Origin: Enterococcus rotai
GTDB taxonomy: Bacteria; Bacillota; Bacilli; Lactobacillales; Enterococcaceae
Assembly: GCF_001465345.1 (NCBI RefSeq)
Contig: NZ_CP013655.1
Span: 3,190,425-3,254,424, forward strand
DNA length: 64,000 nt
Reading direction: 5' to 3'
Shown: positions 48,483-59,485 of the stretch, in pieces
Layout of the letters: each line of letters begins with the position of its first letter
Numbering within the stretch: position 1 is the stretch's first letter
Translations under genes and position numbers: made by a program
Notes under the pieces: generated by a model
Database searches by the model: none
Told to the model about the DNA's origin: nothing
What the model saw: only the letters and a program-made list of their open reading frames with translations

Positions 48483-49757
48483 TTAACCTGCTGGATTGAT
48501 CCCTTTGAATCCAATGTCATCCCGATAAAAGGTCCCCGTAGTATCAACTGTATCCAAAACCTTGTATACTGCCTCTTGTGCTTGCTTCAAGGTTTCTCCG
48601 CTAGCTTCAACAAGGTAAATTCGTCCGCCATTTGAAATGAGCTGACCGCCTTCTTCTTTTACTCCTGCATAATAAACTTGTTCCGTTTCAATAGTGGAAA
48701 AATCAGGAATCAGATGATTTTTTTCATACTGATTAGGATAGCCATTTGCTGCGACTACTACACCTAAACTGTATCCTGTTTGTTTCCATTTAATATTTGG
48801 TTGCTTACCATTTACTAAATCATCGATGACTTGGGCAAAATCGCTTTCTAAACGTTGTAGGACAACCTGGGTTTCTGGATCACCAAAACGAGCGTTAAAT
48901 TCAATCACCTTTGGTCCCGTCTGGGTAGCAATCAAGCCAGCATATAAAATCCCTGTAAATGCTCTGCCTTCAGCTACCATCCCTTGGGCTGTCGGTTTTA
49001 GAATCGTTGCAATTGCTTCTGCAACTAACTCATCAGAAATTTGTGGTACAGGGCTATAAGCGCCCATCCCGCCCGTGTTCGGACCAAGATCATTTTCATA
49101 GGCTCGTTTATGATCTTGAGCAATCACCATCGGATAAACTTCTTGATTTCGAACAAAAGCCAATAAAGAAAATTCTTCTCCAGCTAAAAACTCTTCAATG
49201 ACAACTTTGGCACCACTTGAACCAAACTTATTTTCTTCCAGCATCTCTTTTAAAGCTTCAATGGCTACTTCGACTGTCTCAGCTACTACAACGCCTTTGC
49301 CAGCTGCTAAACCATCCGCTTTAATAACAATTGGTGCTCCTTGTTCAAGGACGTAGGCTTGAGCTTTCGCAAAATCAAAGAACGTTCGATGGGCTGCTGT
49401 TGGTATATTGTATTTATTCATGATTGTTTTGGCAAAATCTTTAGAACCTTCGATAAAAGCTGCGGCTTTAAGTGGACCAAATGCCTTTAAACCACTAGCT
49501 GAAAAATCATCCACGATACCATTTAGTAATGGTATTTCAGGACCGACAAATGTCCAGTCTACATTATTTTCTTTTGCAAATTGAATTAAGCTCGCGTGAT
49601 CATCTTCTGCAATATCTACTATTTGAATGCCATCTTTTTTCATTCCAGCATTGCCCATAGCACAAAATACGGTTGTAACTTTCGGACTTTGAATCAGCTT
49701 TTGCGCAATTGTGTGTTCTCTGCCGCCACTTCCAATGACTAAAATCGTTAATCCCAT
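48483..49757 (-). CDS. purD: Phosphoribosylamine-glycine ligase
   Basis: PurD makes GAR from phosphoribosylamine, glycine and ATP, the second step of purine synthesis. The 424-residue ATP-grasp protein begins TILVIGSGGREHTIAQKL and has the core APIVIKADGLAAGKGVVVAE and EFNARFGDPETQ. AAAAGGAG precedes the ATG. It is the last gene of the nine-gene operon, 12 bases after purH. Confidence 0.97.
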   Translation of the reverse strand: MGLTILVIGSGGREHTIAQKLIQSPKVTTVFCAMGNAGMKKDGIQIVDIAEDDHASLIQFAKENNVDWTFVGPEIPLLNGIVDDFSASGLKAFGPLKAAAFIEGSKDFAKTIMNKYNIPTAAHRTFFDFAKAQAYVLEQGAPIVIKADGLAAGKGVVVAETVEVAIEALKEMLEENKFGSSGAKVVIEEFLAGEEFSLLAFVRNQEVYPMVIAQDHKRAYENDLGPNTGGMGAYSPVPQISDELVAEAIATILKPTAQGMVAEGRAFTGILYAGLIATQTGPKVIEFNARFGDPETQVVLQRLESDFAQVIDDLVNGKQPNIKWKQTGYSLGVVVAANGYPNQYEKNHLIPDFSTIETEQVYYAGVKEEGGQLISNGGRIYLVEASGETLKQAQEAVYKVLDTVDTTGTFYRDDIGFKGINPAG

Positions 49758-49769
49758 TGAATTCTCCTT

Positions 49770-51311
49770 TTAATGTCTAAAGTGTCTACTATCAGTAAAG
49801 ACCATCGTAATACCATATTTATCTGCCATCTCGATCGATTCTTGATCCTTTATACTGCCACCTGGTTGAATAATTGCTTTTATCCCATGCTTACCTGCAT
49901 ACTCAACACTATCGCTCATTGGGAAAAAAGCATCACTCGCTAACACTGCCTGATCAACTTTAGTCCCAGCTTGATCGATCGCAATTTGAACCGACCCAAC
50001 GCGATTCATTTGTCCTGCTCCGATCCCTAATGTTTGCTGACTATTTGCAACAACAATGGCATTGCTTTTTACATGCTTGACTGTTTTCCAAGCGAATTCT
50101 AGTGCTTTTAATTCTTCACTAGTTGGTTGACGTTTAGTTACTACTTTCCAGTTTTTTGCTTGTTCTTGAACGATATCTTGATTTTGAACTAGCAATCCAC
50201 CTAAAACTGAAACAAATTCGTTTTCGATAGCTTGATCTTTTGCTGAAAAATCTAATGTCATTAAGCGAAGGTTCTTTTTGCTACTTAAAACACTAAAGGC
50301 TTCGTCTGAAAAACTCGGCGCAATAATAATTTCTAGAAATAATTTATGCATTTTTTCAGCCGTTTGTACATCTACTTCACGATTCAACACAATGATACCA
50401 CCAAAAATCGAAACTGGATCTGCTTCATAAGCAGATTGATACGCTTCGTTGATTGTTTCTCCAACGCCAACACCGCAAGGGTTCATATGTTTGACTGCTA
50501 CGACAGCTGGTTGATCAAATTCTCTAGAGATGCGAATAGCTGCATCAGCATCTTTAATATTATTATAAGATAATTCTTTACCGTGAAGTTGTTTAGCACT
50601 GGCAATTGAAAACGAAACGGGTAGTGCATTTTGATAAAAAGCCGCTTGTTGGTGACTATTTTCGCCATAACGCAATTCCTGCTTTAACTCATACGTAAGG
50701 GTCAATGTTTCAGTTTCTTTTTCACCAACAGCCTCCGTCAAATAATTGGCAATTAACGCATCATAGGCTGCTGTGTGACGAAACACTTTTGCTGCCAGCT
50801 TTTGTCTTGTCGCGAGGGTTGTTTCGCCATTTTCAGAAAGCTCTAGTAAGACTTGTTCATAATCTTTTGGATCTACGACCACCGTCACAAATTGATGATT
50901 TTTTGCAGCACTTCTTAACATGCTTGGTCCACCAATATCAATATTTTCAATCGCTTCTTCTCGTGTTACATCTTCTTTCAAAATTGTTTCTTTAAATGGA
51001 TAAAGATTTACACAAACAAAATCGATTGGCTGAATGCCATGCGCTTCCATCGCTTCCATGTGATGACTCAGATCACGGCGACCTAATAAACCACCATGAA
51101 TCTTTGGATGTAATGTTTTTACACGCCCATCCATCATCTCGGGGAAATCTGTTATTTCTTCAATACCGATTGTTGAAACCCCGGCTTGCTCAAGCACCGC
51201 TTTGGTCCCACCTGTCGAAATAATCTCAACACCTTGTTCCACCAATCCTTTAGCAAATGCAATGACACCTGCTTTATCTGAAACACTGATCAACGCTCTT
51301 TTCTTTATCAT
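49770..51311 (-). CDS. purH: Bifunctional AICAR formyltransferase / IMP cyclohydrolase
   Basis: PurH does the last two steps to IMP. The 513-residue protein has an N-terminal MGS-like cyclohydrolase part ([20 protein letters not shown], with [14 protein letters not shown]) and a C-terminal formyltransferase part with [12 protein letters not shown] choose the ATG at 51311, which overlaps the purN stop as TGATG; a TTG one codon upstream is unneeded. Confidence 0.97.
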   Translation of the reverse strand: MIKKRALISVSDKAGVIAFAKGLVEQGVEIISTGGTKAVLEQAGVSTIGIEEITDFPEMMDGRVKTLHPKIHGGLLGRRDLSHHMEAMEAHGIQPIDFVCVNLYPFKETILKEDVTREEAIENIDIGGPSMLRSAAKNHQFVTVVVDPKDYEQVLLELSENGETTLATRQKLAAKVFRHTAAYDALIANYLTEAVGEKETETLTLTYELKQELRYGENSHQQAAFYQNALPVSFSIASAKQLHGKELSYNNIKDADAAIRISREFDQPAVVAVKHMNPCGVGVGETINEAYQSAYEADPVSIFGGIIVLNREVDVQTAEKMHKLFLEIIIAPSFSDEAFSVLSSKKNLRLMTLDFSAKDQAIENEFVSVLGGLLVQNQDIVQEQAKNWKVVTKRQPTSEELKALEFAWKTVKHVKSNAIVVANSQQTLGIGAGQMNRVGSVQIAIDQAGTKVDQAVLASDAFFPMSDSVEYAGKHGIKAIIQPGGSIKDQESIEMADKYGITMVFTDSRHFRH

Positions 51312-51892
51312 CAATGACTCTCTCCTTGCTGGGTTTTAATAAGTTGGGCCAAAACACTGGGAAATAGCTTATGCTCTATAGTATGGATTTTTTTTTCTAA
51401 AGAATCAAGGGTGTCAAAAGAAGTGATCCTGACTTTTTCTTGCGCTATAATTGGACCAGTATCAACACCGTCATCGACATAATGAATTGTTACACCCGTT
51501 TCTGGCACTTCTGCAAGAAAGGCATCTCTGATTCCGTGTAAACCAGGGAATTCAGGTAATAACGATGGATGAATATTGATCATTCGCTTTGAAAAAACTT
51601 CTAACAAAGTCGGTCCAATGATTCTCATATAGCCTGCTAAAACGACCAAATCTATTTGTTCTTCCTCAAGTAAATGAAGAATCTCTGCTTCATACATGGC
51701 TTTTGACTCAAAATCTTTCGGTGCAAATGAAATCACTGGAATCGACATGGCTCTTGCTCGCTGAACAACATAAGCATCTTTTTTGTCACAAAATAATAAA
51801 GTGATTTCTGCCTCGATTTCTCCAGCTGCTACAGCTTCAGCGATTGCTTGAAAATTACTCCCATTACCTGAGGCAAATATCGCTAACTTCAT
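51311..51892 (-). CDS. purN: Phosphoribosylglycinamide formyltransferase
   Basis: PurN transfers a formyl group from 10-formyl-THF to GAR. The 193-residue protein begins [20 protein letters not shown] and has the catalytic region [18 protein letters not shown] and [18 protein letters not shown]. It starts three bases after purM and overlaps purH, so it is in a coupled block. Confidence 0.97.
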   Translation of the reverse strand: MKLAIFASGNGSNFQAIAEAVAAGEIEAEITLLFCDKKDAYVVQRARAMSIPVISFAPKDFESKAMYEAEILHLLEEEQIDLVVLAGYMRIIGPTLLEVFSKRMINIHPSLLPEFPGLHGIRDAFLAEVPETGVTIHYVDDGVDTGPIIAQEKVRITSFDTLDSLEKKIHTIEHKLFPSVLAQLIKTQQGESH

Positions 51893-51894
51893 CT

Positions 51895-52935
51895 TTACAC
51901 CTCTTTAAAAACAACAGCTTGTTTCGCTTTTTTAGTGATTTTTCCAATAATATGACTTGACTCATCTAGTTCATTTAAAATCGTTTGAACAACACTAACT
52001 TTTTCAGGCGAAACAGCTAAAACCATCCCAATTCCCATATTGAAAATTTCATACATCTCCATTGTTGGGATCTGACCATATTTTTCCAACGTTGTAAAAA
52101 TGGGTAGCACGGGCCAGCTGCCAAGCTGTAACTCAGCTGATAGATTTTCTGGAAGCATTCTAGGGATATTTTCAACAAAACCACCACCAGTAATATGAGC
52201 AATACCATTCACTAATTCCTGTTTTATTAGTGGCAGTATTGACTTAACATAAATTTTTGTTGGCGTTAAAAGTACCGAACCCAAAGGCTTTTCATTTAAC
52301 TCCGGAATTAGACTTTCTCCAGTAAATTGATGGGTTTTAAAGAAAATTTCCCGCACGAGTGAATACCCGTTTGAATGAATCCCGCTTGAAGATAAGCCAA
52401 GAAGAACGTCTCCTTCTCGAATGTTTTCACCTGTAATCAATTGCCGTTTTTCAGCGATGCCTACAGCAAATCCTGCTAGGTCATAATCATTTTCACCATA
52501 CATGCCAGGCATTTCAGCAGTTTCACCGCCAATCAAAGCAGCACCCGCTTGAAGGCATCCTTCGGCGACACCTGCTACCACTTGTTCTAATCTTTCTGGT
52601 CGATTTTTTCCAGTCGCAATATAATCTAAAAAATAAAGCGGCTCAGCACCTTGTGCAACAATATCATTCACGCACATCGCCACACAATCGATCCCAATCG
52701 TATCATGTTTGTTTTCTTGAATCGCCACCATTAATTTGGTTCCCACACCATCTGTCCCCGAGACCAAGACAGGCTCCTTCACTTCCACCGCACTTAAATC
52801 AAAACAACCACCAAAACCACCTAACGCCCCCATCACACCGATTCGTTCGGTTCGTTTCACATGTTTCTTGATTCTTTCCACGACTTCATAGCCTGCTTCA
52901 ACATCAACGCCTGCTTTTGTATAGGCATTTCCCAT
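51895..52935 (-). CDS. purM: Phosphoribosylformylglycinamidine cyclo-ligase
   Basis: PurM closes the imidazole ring to AIR. The 346-residue protein has [13 protein letters not shown] near the N-terminus, the [10 protein letters not shown] motif, [13 protein letters not shown] and [15 protein letters not shown] of the AIR-synthase family. AGGAGG-type site upstream; 32 bases separate it from purF. Confidence 0.97.
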   Translation of the reverse strand: MGNAYTKAGVDVEAGYEVVERIKKHVKRTERIGVMGALGGFGGCFDLSAVEVKEPVLVSGTDGVGTKLMVAIQENKHDTIGIDCVAMCVNDIVAQGAEPLYFLDYIATGKNRPERLEQVVAGVAEGCLQAGAALIGGETAEMPGMYGENDYDLAGFAVGIAEKRQLITGENIREGDVLLGLSSSGIHSNGYSLVREIFFKTHQFTGESLIPELNEKPLGSVLLTPTKIYVKSILPLIKQELVNGIAHITGGGFVENIPRMLPENLSAELQLGSWPVLPIFTTLEKYGQIPTMEMYEIFNMGIGMVLAVSPEKVSVVQTILNELDESSHIIGKITKKAKQAVVFKEV

Positions 52936-52967
52936 TTATGGTTCCTCCTACAATCATTTTCTACTCT

Positions 52968-54416
52968 TCAATTTAATGTGGCAAAACTGTTTTTCTCTTT
53001 TAATGATGCTTGATAGTTCATTTCATAATCATATAACGGCGTTGGATAATCGCCATTAAAATAAGCCATACAAAGTCCAGAATAAGGTGCATCATAATTC
53101 AACCCAATTGAATCAATCAGTCCTTGCTCACTTAAAAAGCCTAACGAATCAGCTTTGATCAGCTGTTCTATTTCAGAAACAGAATGGTTGGCCGCAATCA
53201 ATTCTTTCCTTGTTTGAATATCGATCCCATAAAAACAAGGAAATCTTAATGGAGGTGACGCAATGCGGACATGAACTTCTTTTGCCCCAGCATCTTTAAG
53301 TAATTGAACAATCCGACGACTAGTTGTGCCCCGCACGATTGAATCATCTACCATGATCACTCGTTTTCCTTCGACAACACCACGAACTGCTGACAGCTTC
53401 ATTCTGACCCCTTGTTCTCGCAATTCTTGAGTAGGTTGGATGAAGGTTCGCGCGATATATTGATTTTTCACTAAGCCCATTTCATAAGGAATACCACTTG
53501 CTTCCGCATAACCACTTGCAGCAGAAAGCGAAGAATTCGGGACTCCTACTACCATATCTGCTTCAACTGGCGCTTCTTGCGCTAAACGTTTCCCCATATT
53601 TTTACGTGCAGTATGGACATTTACTCCTGCAATATTTGAATCAGGTCTTGCAAAGTAAATGTATTCCATTGAGCAAATCGAATATTGCGTTTCTTGCGTA
53701 TACTGTTCTATTTTGTACCCAGAATCATCAATAATGATCAATTCTCCCGGTCCTACATCTCGAACAAAAGTAGCACCGATCACTTCTAGAGCGCAGGTTT
53801 CACTTGTGACGACATAAGCACCATTTTTCATTTGACCAATAGACAATGGTCGAAATGCATTTGGATCAAGAGCCGCTATCATCGCAGTTTCAGTCATCAA
53901 AAGATAAGCAAATCCACCTTTAACAGTCTGTAAACTTTCTTTTAGCTGATCGATAAATGTTGGTTGTTTACTACGTCGAATCAAATGCATCAAGATTTCC
54001 GTATCAGAATTTGAATGAAAGATCGCACCATTTTGCTCTAACTCTTTTCTCAAGCTTTTTGCATTGGTTAAATTACCGTTATGAGCTAAGCCACAAGCAC
54101 CATCATAAAATTTGAATAAAAATGGTTGGATATTATCGACACTGCCATTACCAGCTGTAGCATAGCGAACATGGCCGATTGCGGCATGACCACTTAAAGA
54201 GGCTAAAGATCGATCATCTTTAAACACTTCTGATAACAACCCTAGTCCTCGATAGCCATTTAGCCTACCATCTTGATTAGAGACAATACCAGCTCCTTCT
54301 TGCCCTCGATGCTGTAAGCTATGCAAACCAAAATAGGTCACTCGAGCTGCATCTGGGTGTCCCCAAATACCAAAAATACCACATTCCTCATTTAAGCTTT
54401 TTACTTCATAAGACAT
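52968..54416 (-). CDS. purF: Amidophosphoribosyltransferase
   Basis: PurF makes phosphoribosylamine from PRPP and glutamine, the committed step. From the ATG at 54416 the 482-residue protein has an 11-residue propeptide before the catalytic N-terminal cysteine (Cys12 in [11 protein letters not shown]), the glutaminase core and the PRPP-loop [20 protein letters not shown]. This start has GGAGG ten bases upstream; the frame extends six codons further. It overlaps the purL end by 16 bases. Nucleotide feedback is expected from the family. Confidence 0.97.
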   Translation of the reverse strand: MSYEVKSLNEECGIFGIWGHPDAARVTYFGLHSLQHRGQEGAGIVSNQDGRLNGYRGLGLLSEVFKDDRSLASLSGHAAIGHVRYATAGNGSVDNIQPFLFKFYDGACGLAHNGNLTNAKSLRKELEQNGAIFHSNSDTEILMHLIRRSKQPTFIDQLKESLQTVKGGFAYLLMTETAMIAALDPNAFRPLSIGQMKNGAYVVTSETCALEVIGATFVRDVGPGELIIIDDSGYKIEQYTQETQYSICSMEYIYFARPDSNIAGVNVHTARKNMGKRLAQEAPVEADMVVGVPNSSLSAASGYAEASGIPYEMGLVKNQYIARTFIQPTQELREQGVRMKLSAVRGVVEGKRVIMVDDSIVRGTTSRRIVQLLKDAGAKEVHVRIASPPLRFPCFYGIDIQTRKELIAANHSVSEIEQLIKADSLGFLSEQGLIDSIGLNYDAPYSGLCMAYFNGDYPTPLYDYEMNYQASLKEKNSFATLN

Positions 54417-56623
54417 GGAATTGCTTCCTCCCACAACTCTTTGGCTGTTTGCGTCAAGACTTCGATTGATTGATCCTGCGTTTCAATTTTAAGTACTCCA
54501 TTATCTGTTACTTTCCCAACAAGGTGGGCTTTTCCGTCCATCGTAGCTTCAAACGCAGCTTGTTTTTCTGGTTTGATCGATAGGACAAATCTTGATTGAG
54601 ATTCTGAAAATAGAAATGACAAAGGCATCTTTAACTTAACTTCAAGCCCGAAACCCTGTTTAAAAGCAGCCTCTGCTAAAGCTACACCTAATCCACCTTC
54701 CGAACAATCGTGGGCACTTTCGATCAATCCTGCTTTAATGGCAGCTAACACTAATTGCTGGATTTCTTTTTCTTGAAACAAGTCAAAATCCATTATTTTT
54801 CCTTCTATTAAACCTAATGTCATTTTTTGTAGCTCACTGCCGTTAAAATCGGCTTTTGTTTCACCTAAAACATAAATTAAATCATCAACTGCTTTAAATT
54901 CTTGCGTCGTAATGTGTGCTAAATCTTCAATCAGACCTACCATTCCAATGACAGGTGTTGGATAAATCGCCTTACCATTTGTTTCATTGTATAAAGAAAC
55001 ATTTCCAGAAATCACGGGTGTTGCTAAAACCTCACAAGCCTTTGCAATCCCATCGGCTGAAGTCCAAAGCTCCCAAAAGCCTTCTGGTTTATCCGGTGAA
55101 CCATAATTTAGGCAATCTGTGATTGCTAGAGGTTGCCCGCCACTTGCGACAATATTTCTAGCAGCTTCTGCTACTGCGATCTGCCCACCAATTTCCGGAT
55201 TTAGATAAAGATACCGTGCATTGCAATCGGTTGTCATAGCTAACGCTTTTTGCGTACCACGAACCCGTAATACCGCTGCATCACTTCCTGGCAAAACGAC
55301 GGTATTCGTTCTAACCTGTGAATCATACGTCTCGTAGATCATTTTTTTAGAAGCAATTGTAGGTTGCTGCAGTAGTTGTAATAACGTTTGTGCTCCATCG
55401 TTTATTTCGGGTTGGAAATCTGCTAAAGATGCAAAAGTTTTGATCCTTGCTGGTTCTACACGTTCCTTATTATAAACTGGAGCATCTTCAGCTAAAGCGT
55501 CAACGGGTAGATTAGCTACTTCTATGCCACGATGATTTAAACGATACAAGCCATCATCCGTTACTTTACCAATCGTTACAGCGTCTAATTCGTACTTTTG
55601 AAAAAGTTCGATTACTTCGGCTTCATGTCCTTTCTCAACACAAATCAACATCCGCTCTTGTGATTCTGACAACATCATTTCATATGGTGTCATTCCTGTT
55701 TCCCTTTGCGGCACATTATCCAAATCTAAAATCAAACCCGAACCCGCTTTTGAAGCCATTTCTGCACTAGAAGAAACCAGACCAGCCGCGCCCATATCTT
55801 GAATTCCGACTAAAATATCTGCATGTTCCAATATCAATTCCAAACAGGCTTCCAGTAAAAGTTTTTCCATAAAAGGATCACCAACTTGAACTGCTGAACG
55901 TTGTTGCTCTTCCCCTTCAACAAATTCTTCAGAAGCAAACGTTGCCCCGTGAATGCCATCGCGTCCTGTTTTCGCTCCGACATACATGATCGCATTGCCT
56001 ACTCCCTTAGCTTGACCTTTTTGGATATCCTTATGATCAATCAAACCGACACACATCGCATTGACTAGCGGATTCCCTTCGTAACATGGATCAAAGGCGA
56101 CTTCTCCACCAACTGTTGGAATACCGATACAATTCCCATAACCACTAATACCAGCAACCACTTCTTCCAACAAGTATTTTGTCCGTTCATTTGTCAATTC
56201 GCCAAAGCGCAATGAATCTAATAGTGCAATCGGCCGAGCCCCCATACTAAAAATATCTCTGATAATTCCACCAACGCCTGTTGCGGCTCCTTCATAAGGC
56301 TCAATAGCAGACGGATGATTATGACTTTCTGCTTTAAATACGACTGCCTGACCATCCCCTATATCAACGATCCCCGCACCTTCACCAGGTCCCTGTAAAA
56401 CTTGTGGCCCCTCAGTTGGAAATTTTCTTAAAACCGGCTTTGAATTTTTATAGGAACAGTGTTCACTCCACATCACTGAAAATAATCCAGTTTCCGTATA
56501 ATTGGGCATGCGACCTAGAATATCTTCTTCAATCATTCGATACTCTTCGTCCGTCAATCCCCAGTCTGAATAGATACGCTCACTTTTAATGGCTTGCGCT
56601 GTAGGTTCTTTGGCTTTCATCAT
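54401..56623 (-). CDS. purL: Phosphoribosylformylglycinamidine synthase subunit PurL
   Basis: The 740-residue small-type PurL uses ammonia from PurQ to make FGAM. Key motifs are [20 protein letters not shown], the [21 protein letters not shown] loop region, and [16 protein letters not shown]. It overlaps purQ by four bases (ATGA). With separate PurS and PurQ this is the three-part enzyme of Gram-positive bacteria. Confidence 0.97.
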   Translation of the reverse strand: MMKAKEPTAQAIKSERIYSDWGLTDEEYRMIEEDILGRMPNYTETGLFSVMWSEHCSYKNSKPVLRKFPTEGPQVLQGPGEGAGIVDIGDGQAVVFKAESHNHPSAIEPYEGAATGVGGIIRDIFSMGARPIALLDSLRFGELTNERTKYLLEEVVAGISGYGNCIGIPTVGGEVAFDPCYEGNPLVNAMCVGLIDHKDIQKGQAKGVGNAIMYVGAKTGRDGIHGATFASEEFVEGEEQQRSAVQVGDPFMEKLLLEACLELILEHADILVGIQDMGAAGLVSSSAEMASKAGSGLILDLDNVPQRETGMTPYEMMLSESQERMLICVEKGHEAEVIELFQKYELDAVTIGKVTDDGLYRLNHRGIEVANLPVDALAEDAPVYNKERVEPARIKTFASLADFQPEINDGAQTLLQLLQQPTIASKKMIYETYDSQVRTNTVVLPGSDAAVLRVRGTQKALAMTTDCNARYLYLNPEIGGQIAVAEAARNIVASGGQPLAITDCLNYGSPDKPEGFWELWTSADGIAKACEVLATPVISGNVSLYNETNGKAIYPTPVIGMVGLIEDLAHITTQEFKAVDDLIYVLGETKADFNGSELQKMTLGLIEGKIMDFDLFQEKEIQQLVLAAIKAGLIESAHDCSEGGLGVALAEAAFKQGFGLEVKLKMPLSFLFSESQSRFVLSIKPEKQAAFEATMDGKAHLVGKVTDNGVLKIETQDQSIEVLTQTAKELWEEAIPCLMK

Positions 56624-57303
56624 GCATTTGCCCTAGCCTTTCCATAGTTTTTAACGATTGATTTGAAAAAACGTAACCCATCCTCTGAGCCTAATAGGCT
56701 TTCGACTGCGCGTTCTGGATGAGGCATCATGCCTAAAACATTGCCCTTCTCATTAACGATTCCGGCAATATTTTCTAAGCTACCATTAGGATTGTCATAG
56801 GCATAGGTAAAAACGATCTGCTGATTTTCTTTTAATGTTTCAAGAGTCGCTTCATCACAATAATAGTTTCCTTCCCCATGAGCCACGGGCAATTGAATCA
56901 CCTCATCTAGTTGATATTCAGAAGTAAAGTTCGTTTGATTATTAACGACTTGTAGTTGAACCGTTTTACAAATAAAATGTAGGGACTCATTCCGAAGTAA
57001 GGTACCTGGCAAAAGTCCAGCTTCTGTTAAAATTTGGAAGCCATTGCATGTTCCAAAAACTGGTTTGCCTTCATCGGCTAGGCGAATCACTTCACTAATG
57101 ATTGTTGAAAATCGCGCAATCGCACCGCATCTTAGATAGTCTCCATATGAAAAACCGCCAGGAATCAAAACACCATCGAACCCTGCTAAACTATCTGCAT
57201 CATGCCGAACATATTCAGCCTCTTCGCCCAAGATATCTTTGACAGCACATAGTAAATCCATATCACAATTCGACCCCGGAAAAACAATTACCGCAAACTT
57301 CAT
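56620..57303 (-). CDS. purQ: Phosphoribosylformylglycinamidine synthase, glutaminase subunit
   Basis: PurQ hydrolyses glutamine and passes ammonia to PurL. The 227-residue class I glutaminase begins [18 protein letters not shown] and has the nucleophile in [18 protein letters not shown] and the His-Glu pair in [14 protein letters not shown]. The ATG at 57303 follows GGAGGAAG and lies one base after the purS stop; the frame extends eight codons into purS. Confidence 0.97.
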   Translation of the reverse strand: MKFAVIVFPGSNCDMDLLCAVKDILGEEAEYVRHDADSLAGFDGVLIPGGFSYGDYLRCGAIARFSTIISEVIRLADEGKPVFGTCNGFQILTEAGLLPGTLLRNESLHFICKTVQLQVVNNQTNFTSEYQLDEVIQLPVAHGEGNYYCDEATLETLKENQQIVFTYAYDNPNGSLENIAGIVNEKGNVLGMMPHPERAVESLLGSEDGLRFFKSIVKNYGKARANA

Positions 57304-57304
57304 C

Positions 57305-57553
57305 TTATACTTCCTCCATGATTTCATAGCGATAGGTTTCCATATTTACATTAGCAAGTAGTTTGTCGCAGATTGCTTCAATTACAGTTTCGATTGGCTG
57401 TGCTGTTTGATGAACCTTAATATCAAAATATTTTCCGATCCGAATCTCAGAAATTTCTTCAAACCCAAGACGATGGACTGCTCCTTTGACAGCTTCACCT
57501 TGTGGATCTAAAACAGAATCTTTATAGGTAACGTAAACTTTAACATTATACAT
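57305..57553 (-). CDS. purS: Phosphoribosylformylglycinamidine synthase subunit PurS
   Basis: The 82-residue protein bridges PurL and PurQ. It begins [19 protein letters not shown], followed by [20 protein letters not shown], the family pattern. It lies between purC and purQ with small gaps. Confidence 0.96.
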   Translation of the reverse strand: MYNVKVYVTYKDSVLDPQGEAVKGAVHRLGFEEISEIRIGKYFDIKVHQTAQPIETVIEAICDKLLANVNMETYRYEIMEEV

Positions 57554-57575
57554 ACAGCAGAACTCTCCCTTATTT

Positions 57576-58292
57576 TTAGTGAAATGCTTTTTCTAAACGA
57601 TCTAAAACTTCTTGATAAACTGGAACAATCTCACCTAAATTCCTGCGGTAAACATCTTTATCTAAATGATCATTTGTTTCTTTATCCCATAAACGACAAG
57701 TATCAGGAGTGATTTCATCGGCAAGTAAAATTGTGCCATCTGCTCGTTTACCAAATTCTAGTTTGAAGTCGATCAATTGAATATCGATTTTCCCAAACAA
57801 ATCAATCAAGGCAAGATTTATTTTATGTGCTTCTTGTTTGATTGTGAGAATTTCCTGTTCAGTTCCTATTTGTAAAATCTTCACATGATCGTCATTAATG
57901 ATTGGATCATCTAGTAAGTCATCTTTGTAGTAAAATTCCAAAACTGGAAAAGCTAGCGGCTCCCCTTCTTTCATTCCTAAACGATTAGCAAAGCTACCTG
58001 CAGAAACATTTCGAATCACCACTTCCAACGGTATCATCTCAAGGGTCTCTATAAATTGTTCGTGTTTTGATAATTTCTTAATAAAATGATTTTGAATTCC
58101 TTTTTGTTTAAGTGCCTCAAAAATGAGAGATGTTATCTGATTATTTAAACTTCCTTTTCCAGCTACACTATCTTTCCGAGCACCATTCAAAGCAGTTGCT
58201 TGATCCAAATATTCTACTCTTATCACACTGGAATCATCTGTTTTAAAGAGTTTTTTAGCTTTTCCTTCGTATAGCATTGCCTTATCGTCCAC
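57576..58292 (-). CDS. purC: SAICAR synthetase
   Basis: PurC adds aspartate to CAIR. The 238-residue protein has MLYEGKAKKLFKTDDSSVIR at the N-terminus, EMIPLEVVIRNVSAGSFANR and DFKLEFGKRADGTILLADE. The frame begins at a GTG (58292) and contains an ATG five codons later; neither has a perfect ribosome site (AGGATG lies 12 bases before the GTG), so the start is uncertain by five residues. It leads the nine-gene purCSQLFMNHD operon and has a PurBox and strong promoter upstream. Confidence 0.96.
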   Translation of the reverse strand: MDDKAMLYEGKAKKLFKTDDSSVIRVEYLDQATALNGARKDSVAGKGSLNNQITSLIFEALKQKGIQNHFIKKLSKHEQFIETLEMIPLEVVIRNVSAGSFANRLGMKEGEPLAFPVLEFYYKDDLLDDPIINDDHVKILQIGTEQEILTIKQEAHKINLALIDLFGKIDIQLIDFKLEFGKRADGTILLADEITPDTCRLWDKETNDHLDKDVYRRNLGEIVPVYQEVLDRLEKAFH

Positions 58293-58365
58293 TGATCATG
58301 ACACATCCTTTTCCGTACATTAATAATAGAATAACCGATTTTAGTTCGTCTATATCTTTGTTTAC

Positions 58366-58441
58366 AGTTTAACAAGACACTTAGAAGCCGTCAATGATTT
58401 ATTAATAATTATGATAAGAAACCCAAATAATGTTCGTGTTT
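58366..58441 (-). promoter_or_regulatory. PurBox and promoter of the purC-purD operon
   Basis: On the minus strand the PurBox AAACACGAACATTATT (58426-58441) precedes TTGACG (58389-58394) and TAAACT (58366-58371), which are 17 bases apart. The core-to--35 gap is 34 bases, identical to the NCS2 and purE promoters. The leader to purC is about 65 bases. Confidence 0.88.
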
Positions 58442-58484
58442 CAAATTTCTATCTATTTAAAATGTTAAGAAAAGCTTGTAAGCA

Positions 58485-58513
58485 TTTACAGATAACTAGA
58501 AAAGTGGTATGCT
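58485..58513 (+). promoter_or_regulatory. Promoter of the orphan gene at 58591
   Basis: TTTACA at 58485-58490 and TATGCT at 58508-58513 are 17 bases apart. It is divergent from the purC promoter and gives a leader of about 70 bases, A/T-rich and without obvious structure. Confidence 0.6.
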
Positions 58514-58590
58514 AATCGAAAGTATAGATACAGAAAATTCACTTTTATTTTTTTATTATTAGTGATGATTTTTTAGGAGGGAACACAAGA

Positions 58591-58977
58591 ATGACTAGCG
58601 ATTATGACAGTTTGGCGCAGGATTTTTTGACAGGATTAGCACCTGAAGAAAGAACAAAATTGTATAATGATTTACTGGCATTGGAGGTAGTTCACAAATT
58701 AAATCAACATAGTACTTATTACACATTTAAAAACTTAAAACGAGCGGTTCATCGTCATTCAGAACGACGTAAACGAACGTTCCGTTATATGAATAGCTTC
58801 AATAACGAACTAATCATTCATCAAATACATGAGCAGTATTTTTTCAAAAATAAATACTGCATACATGTCTATTTCAATTCGCAAGAGTATAACTATCTTT
58901 TTATTGAGCGTTTACTTTCTAAACTAAAAACCCCAGTTTCCGCACCTATGCGAACGTTTCAAGAAATTACAGTTTAA
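58591..58977 (+). CDS. Unidentified 128-residue protein
   Basis: AGGAGGG precedes the ATG and a clear promoter lies upstream, so this is very likely a real gene. The product is basic and aromatic in its middle (HSTYYTFKNLKRAVHRHSER, then YFFKNKYCIHVYFNSQEYNY), with no signal peptide or membrane segment and an acidic, helical N-terminus (residues 1-30). I do not recognise a family. It is transcribed away from purC, in the gap between the two pur operons, and is followed by a hairpin (59006-59042). Confidence 0.7.
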   Translation: MTSDYDSLAQDFLTGLAPEERTKLYNDLLALEVVHKLNQHSTYYTFKNLKRAVHRHSERRKRTFRYMNSFNNELIIHQIHEQYFFKNKYCIHVYFNSQEYNYLFIERLLSKLKTPVSAPMRTFQEITV

Positions 58978-59005
58978 TAGACTACTATAATCAAACTAAA
59001 AAATT

Positions 59006-59042
59006 AGCCTGGTACATCACTCAATGCGTGATATACCAGGCT
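59006..59042 (-). repeat. Hairpin between the orphan gene and the pyrophosphatase-like gene
   Basis: AGCCTGGTACATCAC (59006-59020) pairs with GTGATATACCAGGCT (59028-59042) with one non-Watson-Crick position. The T-tract is on the minus-strand side, yet both flanking genes are plus-strand. Its tip resembles the hairpins at 6537 and 47717, so it may be an intergenic repeat. Confidence 0.55.
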
Positions 59043-59107
59043 CTTCAAATCCAAATAAACATTATTATCAGAAACAACCTCATGTCAACAAAAGAAAGGA
59101 ACAAGCT

Positions 59108-59431
59108 ATGGAAAAATTAAAAGTCAATGTAACGATTGATCGACCAGTTGGTTATAAAGATTCATTTGGCAATACCTATCCAGTCAACTACGGCTTTATT
59201 GCTGGCGTAATTGGGGGCGACGATGAAGAACAGGATGCCTATATTTTGAACATCCCTTCTGAGAAACTGATGTACTTTACTGGAATTGTAACAGCAGTTA
59301 TTCATAGAAATGATGATAATGAAACAAAATGGATCGTAATTCCTGAGAAATCATCGATTACCGAAAAAGAGATCCTTAAACAAACCTATTTTATCGAACA
59401 ATATTTTGACAGCTATGTAGAAATGCTTTGA
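59108..59431 (+). CDS. Minimal inorganic-pyrophosphatase-like protein
   Basis: The 107-residue protein resembles the core of family I soluble pyrophosphatases: TYPVNYGFIAGVIGGDDEEQ is close to the NYGFIP...DGDPLD region, and VIHRNDDNETKWIVIP follows. Full enzymes have about 165-175 residues, and the catalytic acidic triad is only partly present, so it may be inactive, use a partner or have another role. The ATG at 59108 follows AAAGGA; an upstream extension of the frame would run through the hairpin and is rejected. Pyrophosphate removal would fit the purine context, but that is inference. Confidence 0.7.
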   Translation: MEKLKVNVTIDRPVGYKDSFGNTYPVNYGFIAGVIGGDDEEQDAYILNIPSEKLMYFTGIVTAVIHRNDDNETKWIVIPEKSSITEKEILKQTYFIEQYFDSYVEML

Positions 59432-59434
59432 TTA

Positions 59435-59480
59435 AAAAATAGCAGCGAAGTCACAAAGATGTGAGCTCGCTGCTATTTTT
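59435..59480. terminator. Bidirectional terminator between the PPase-like gene and purB
   Basis: AAAAATAGCAGCGA (59435-59448) pairs perfectly with TCGCTGCTATTTTT (59467-59480) and encloses a smaller TCAC/GTGA stem. It lies between convergent genes. Confidence 0.9.
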
Positions 59481-59485
59481 GTCTA

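Noticed and set aside
58981-59107. N-terminal extension of the pyrophosphatase-like protein
   Set aside because: The extension would be translated through a hairpin and has no ribosome site; AAAGGA before 59108 marks the true start.
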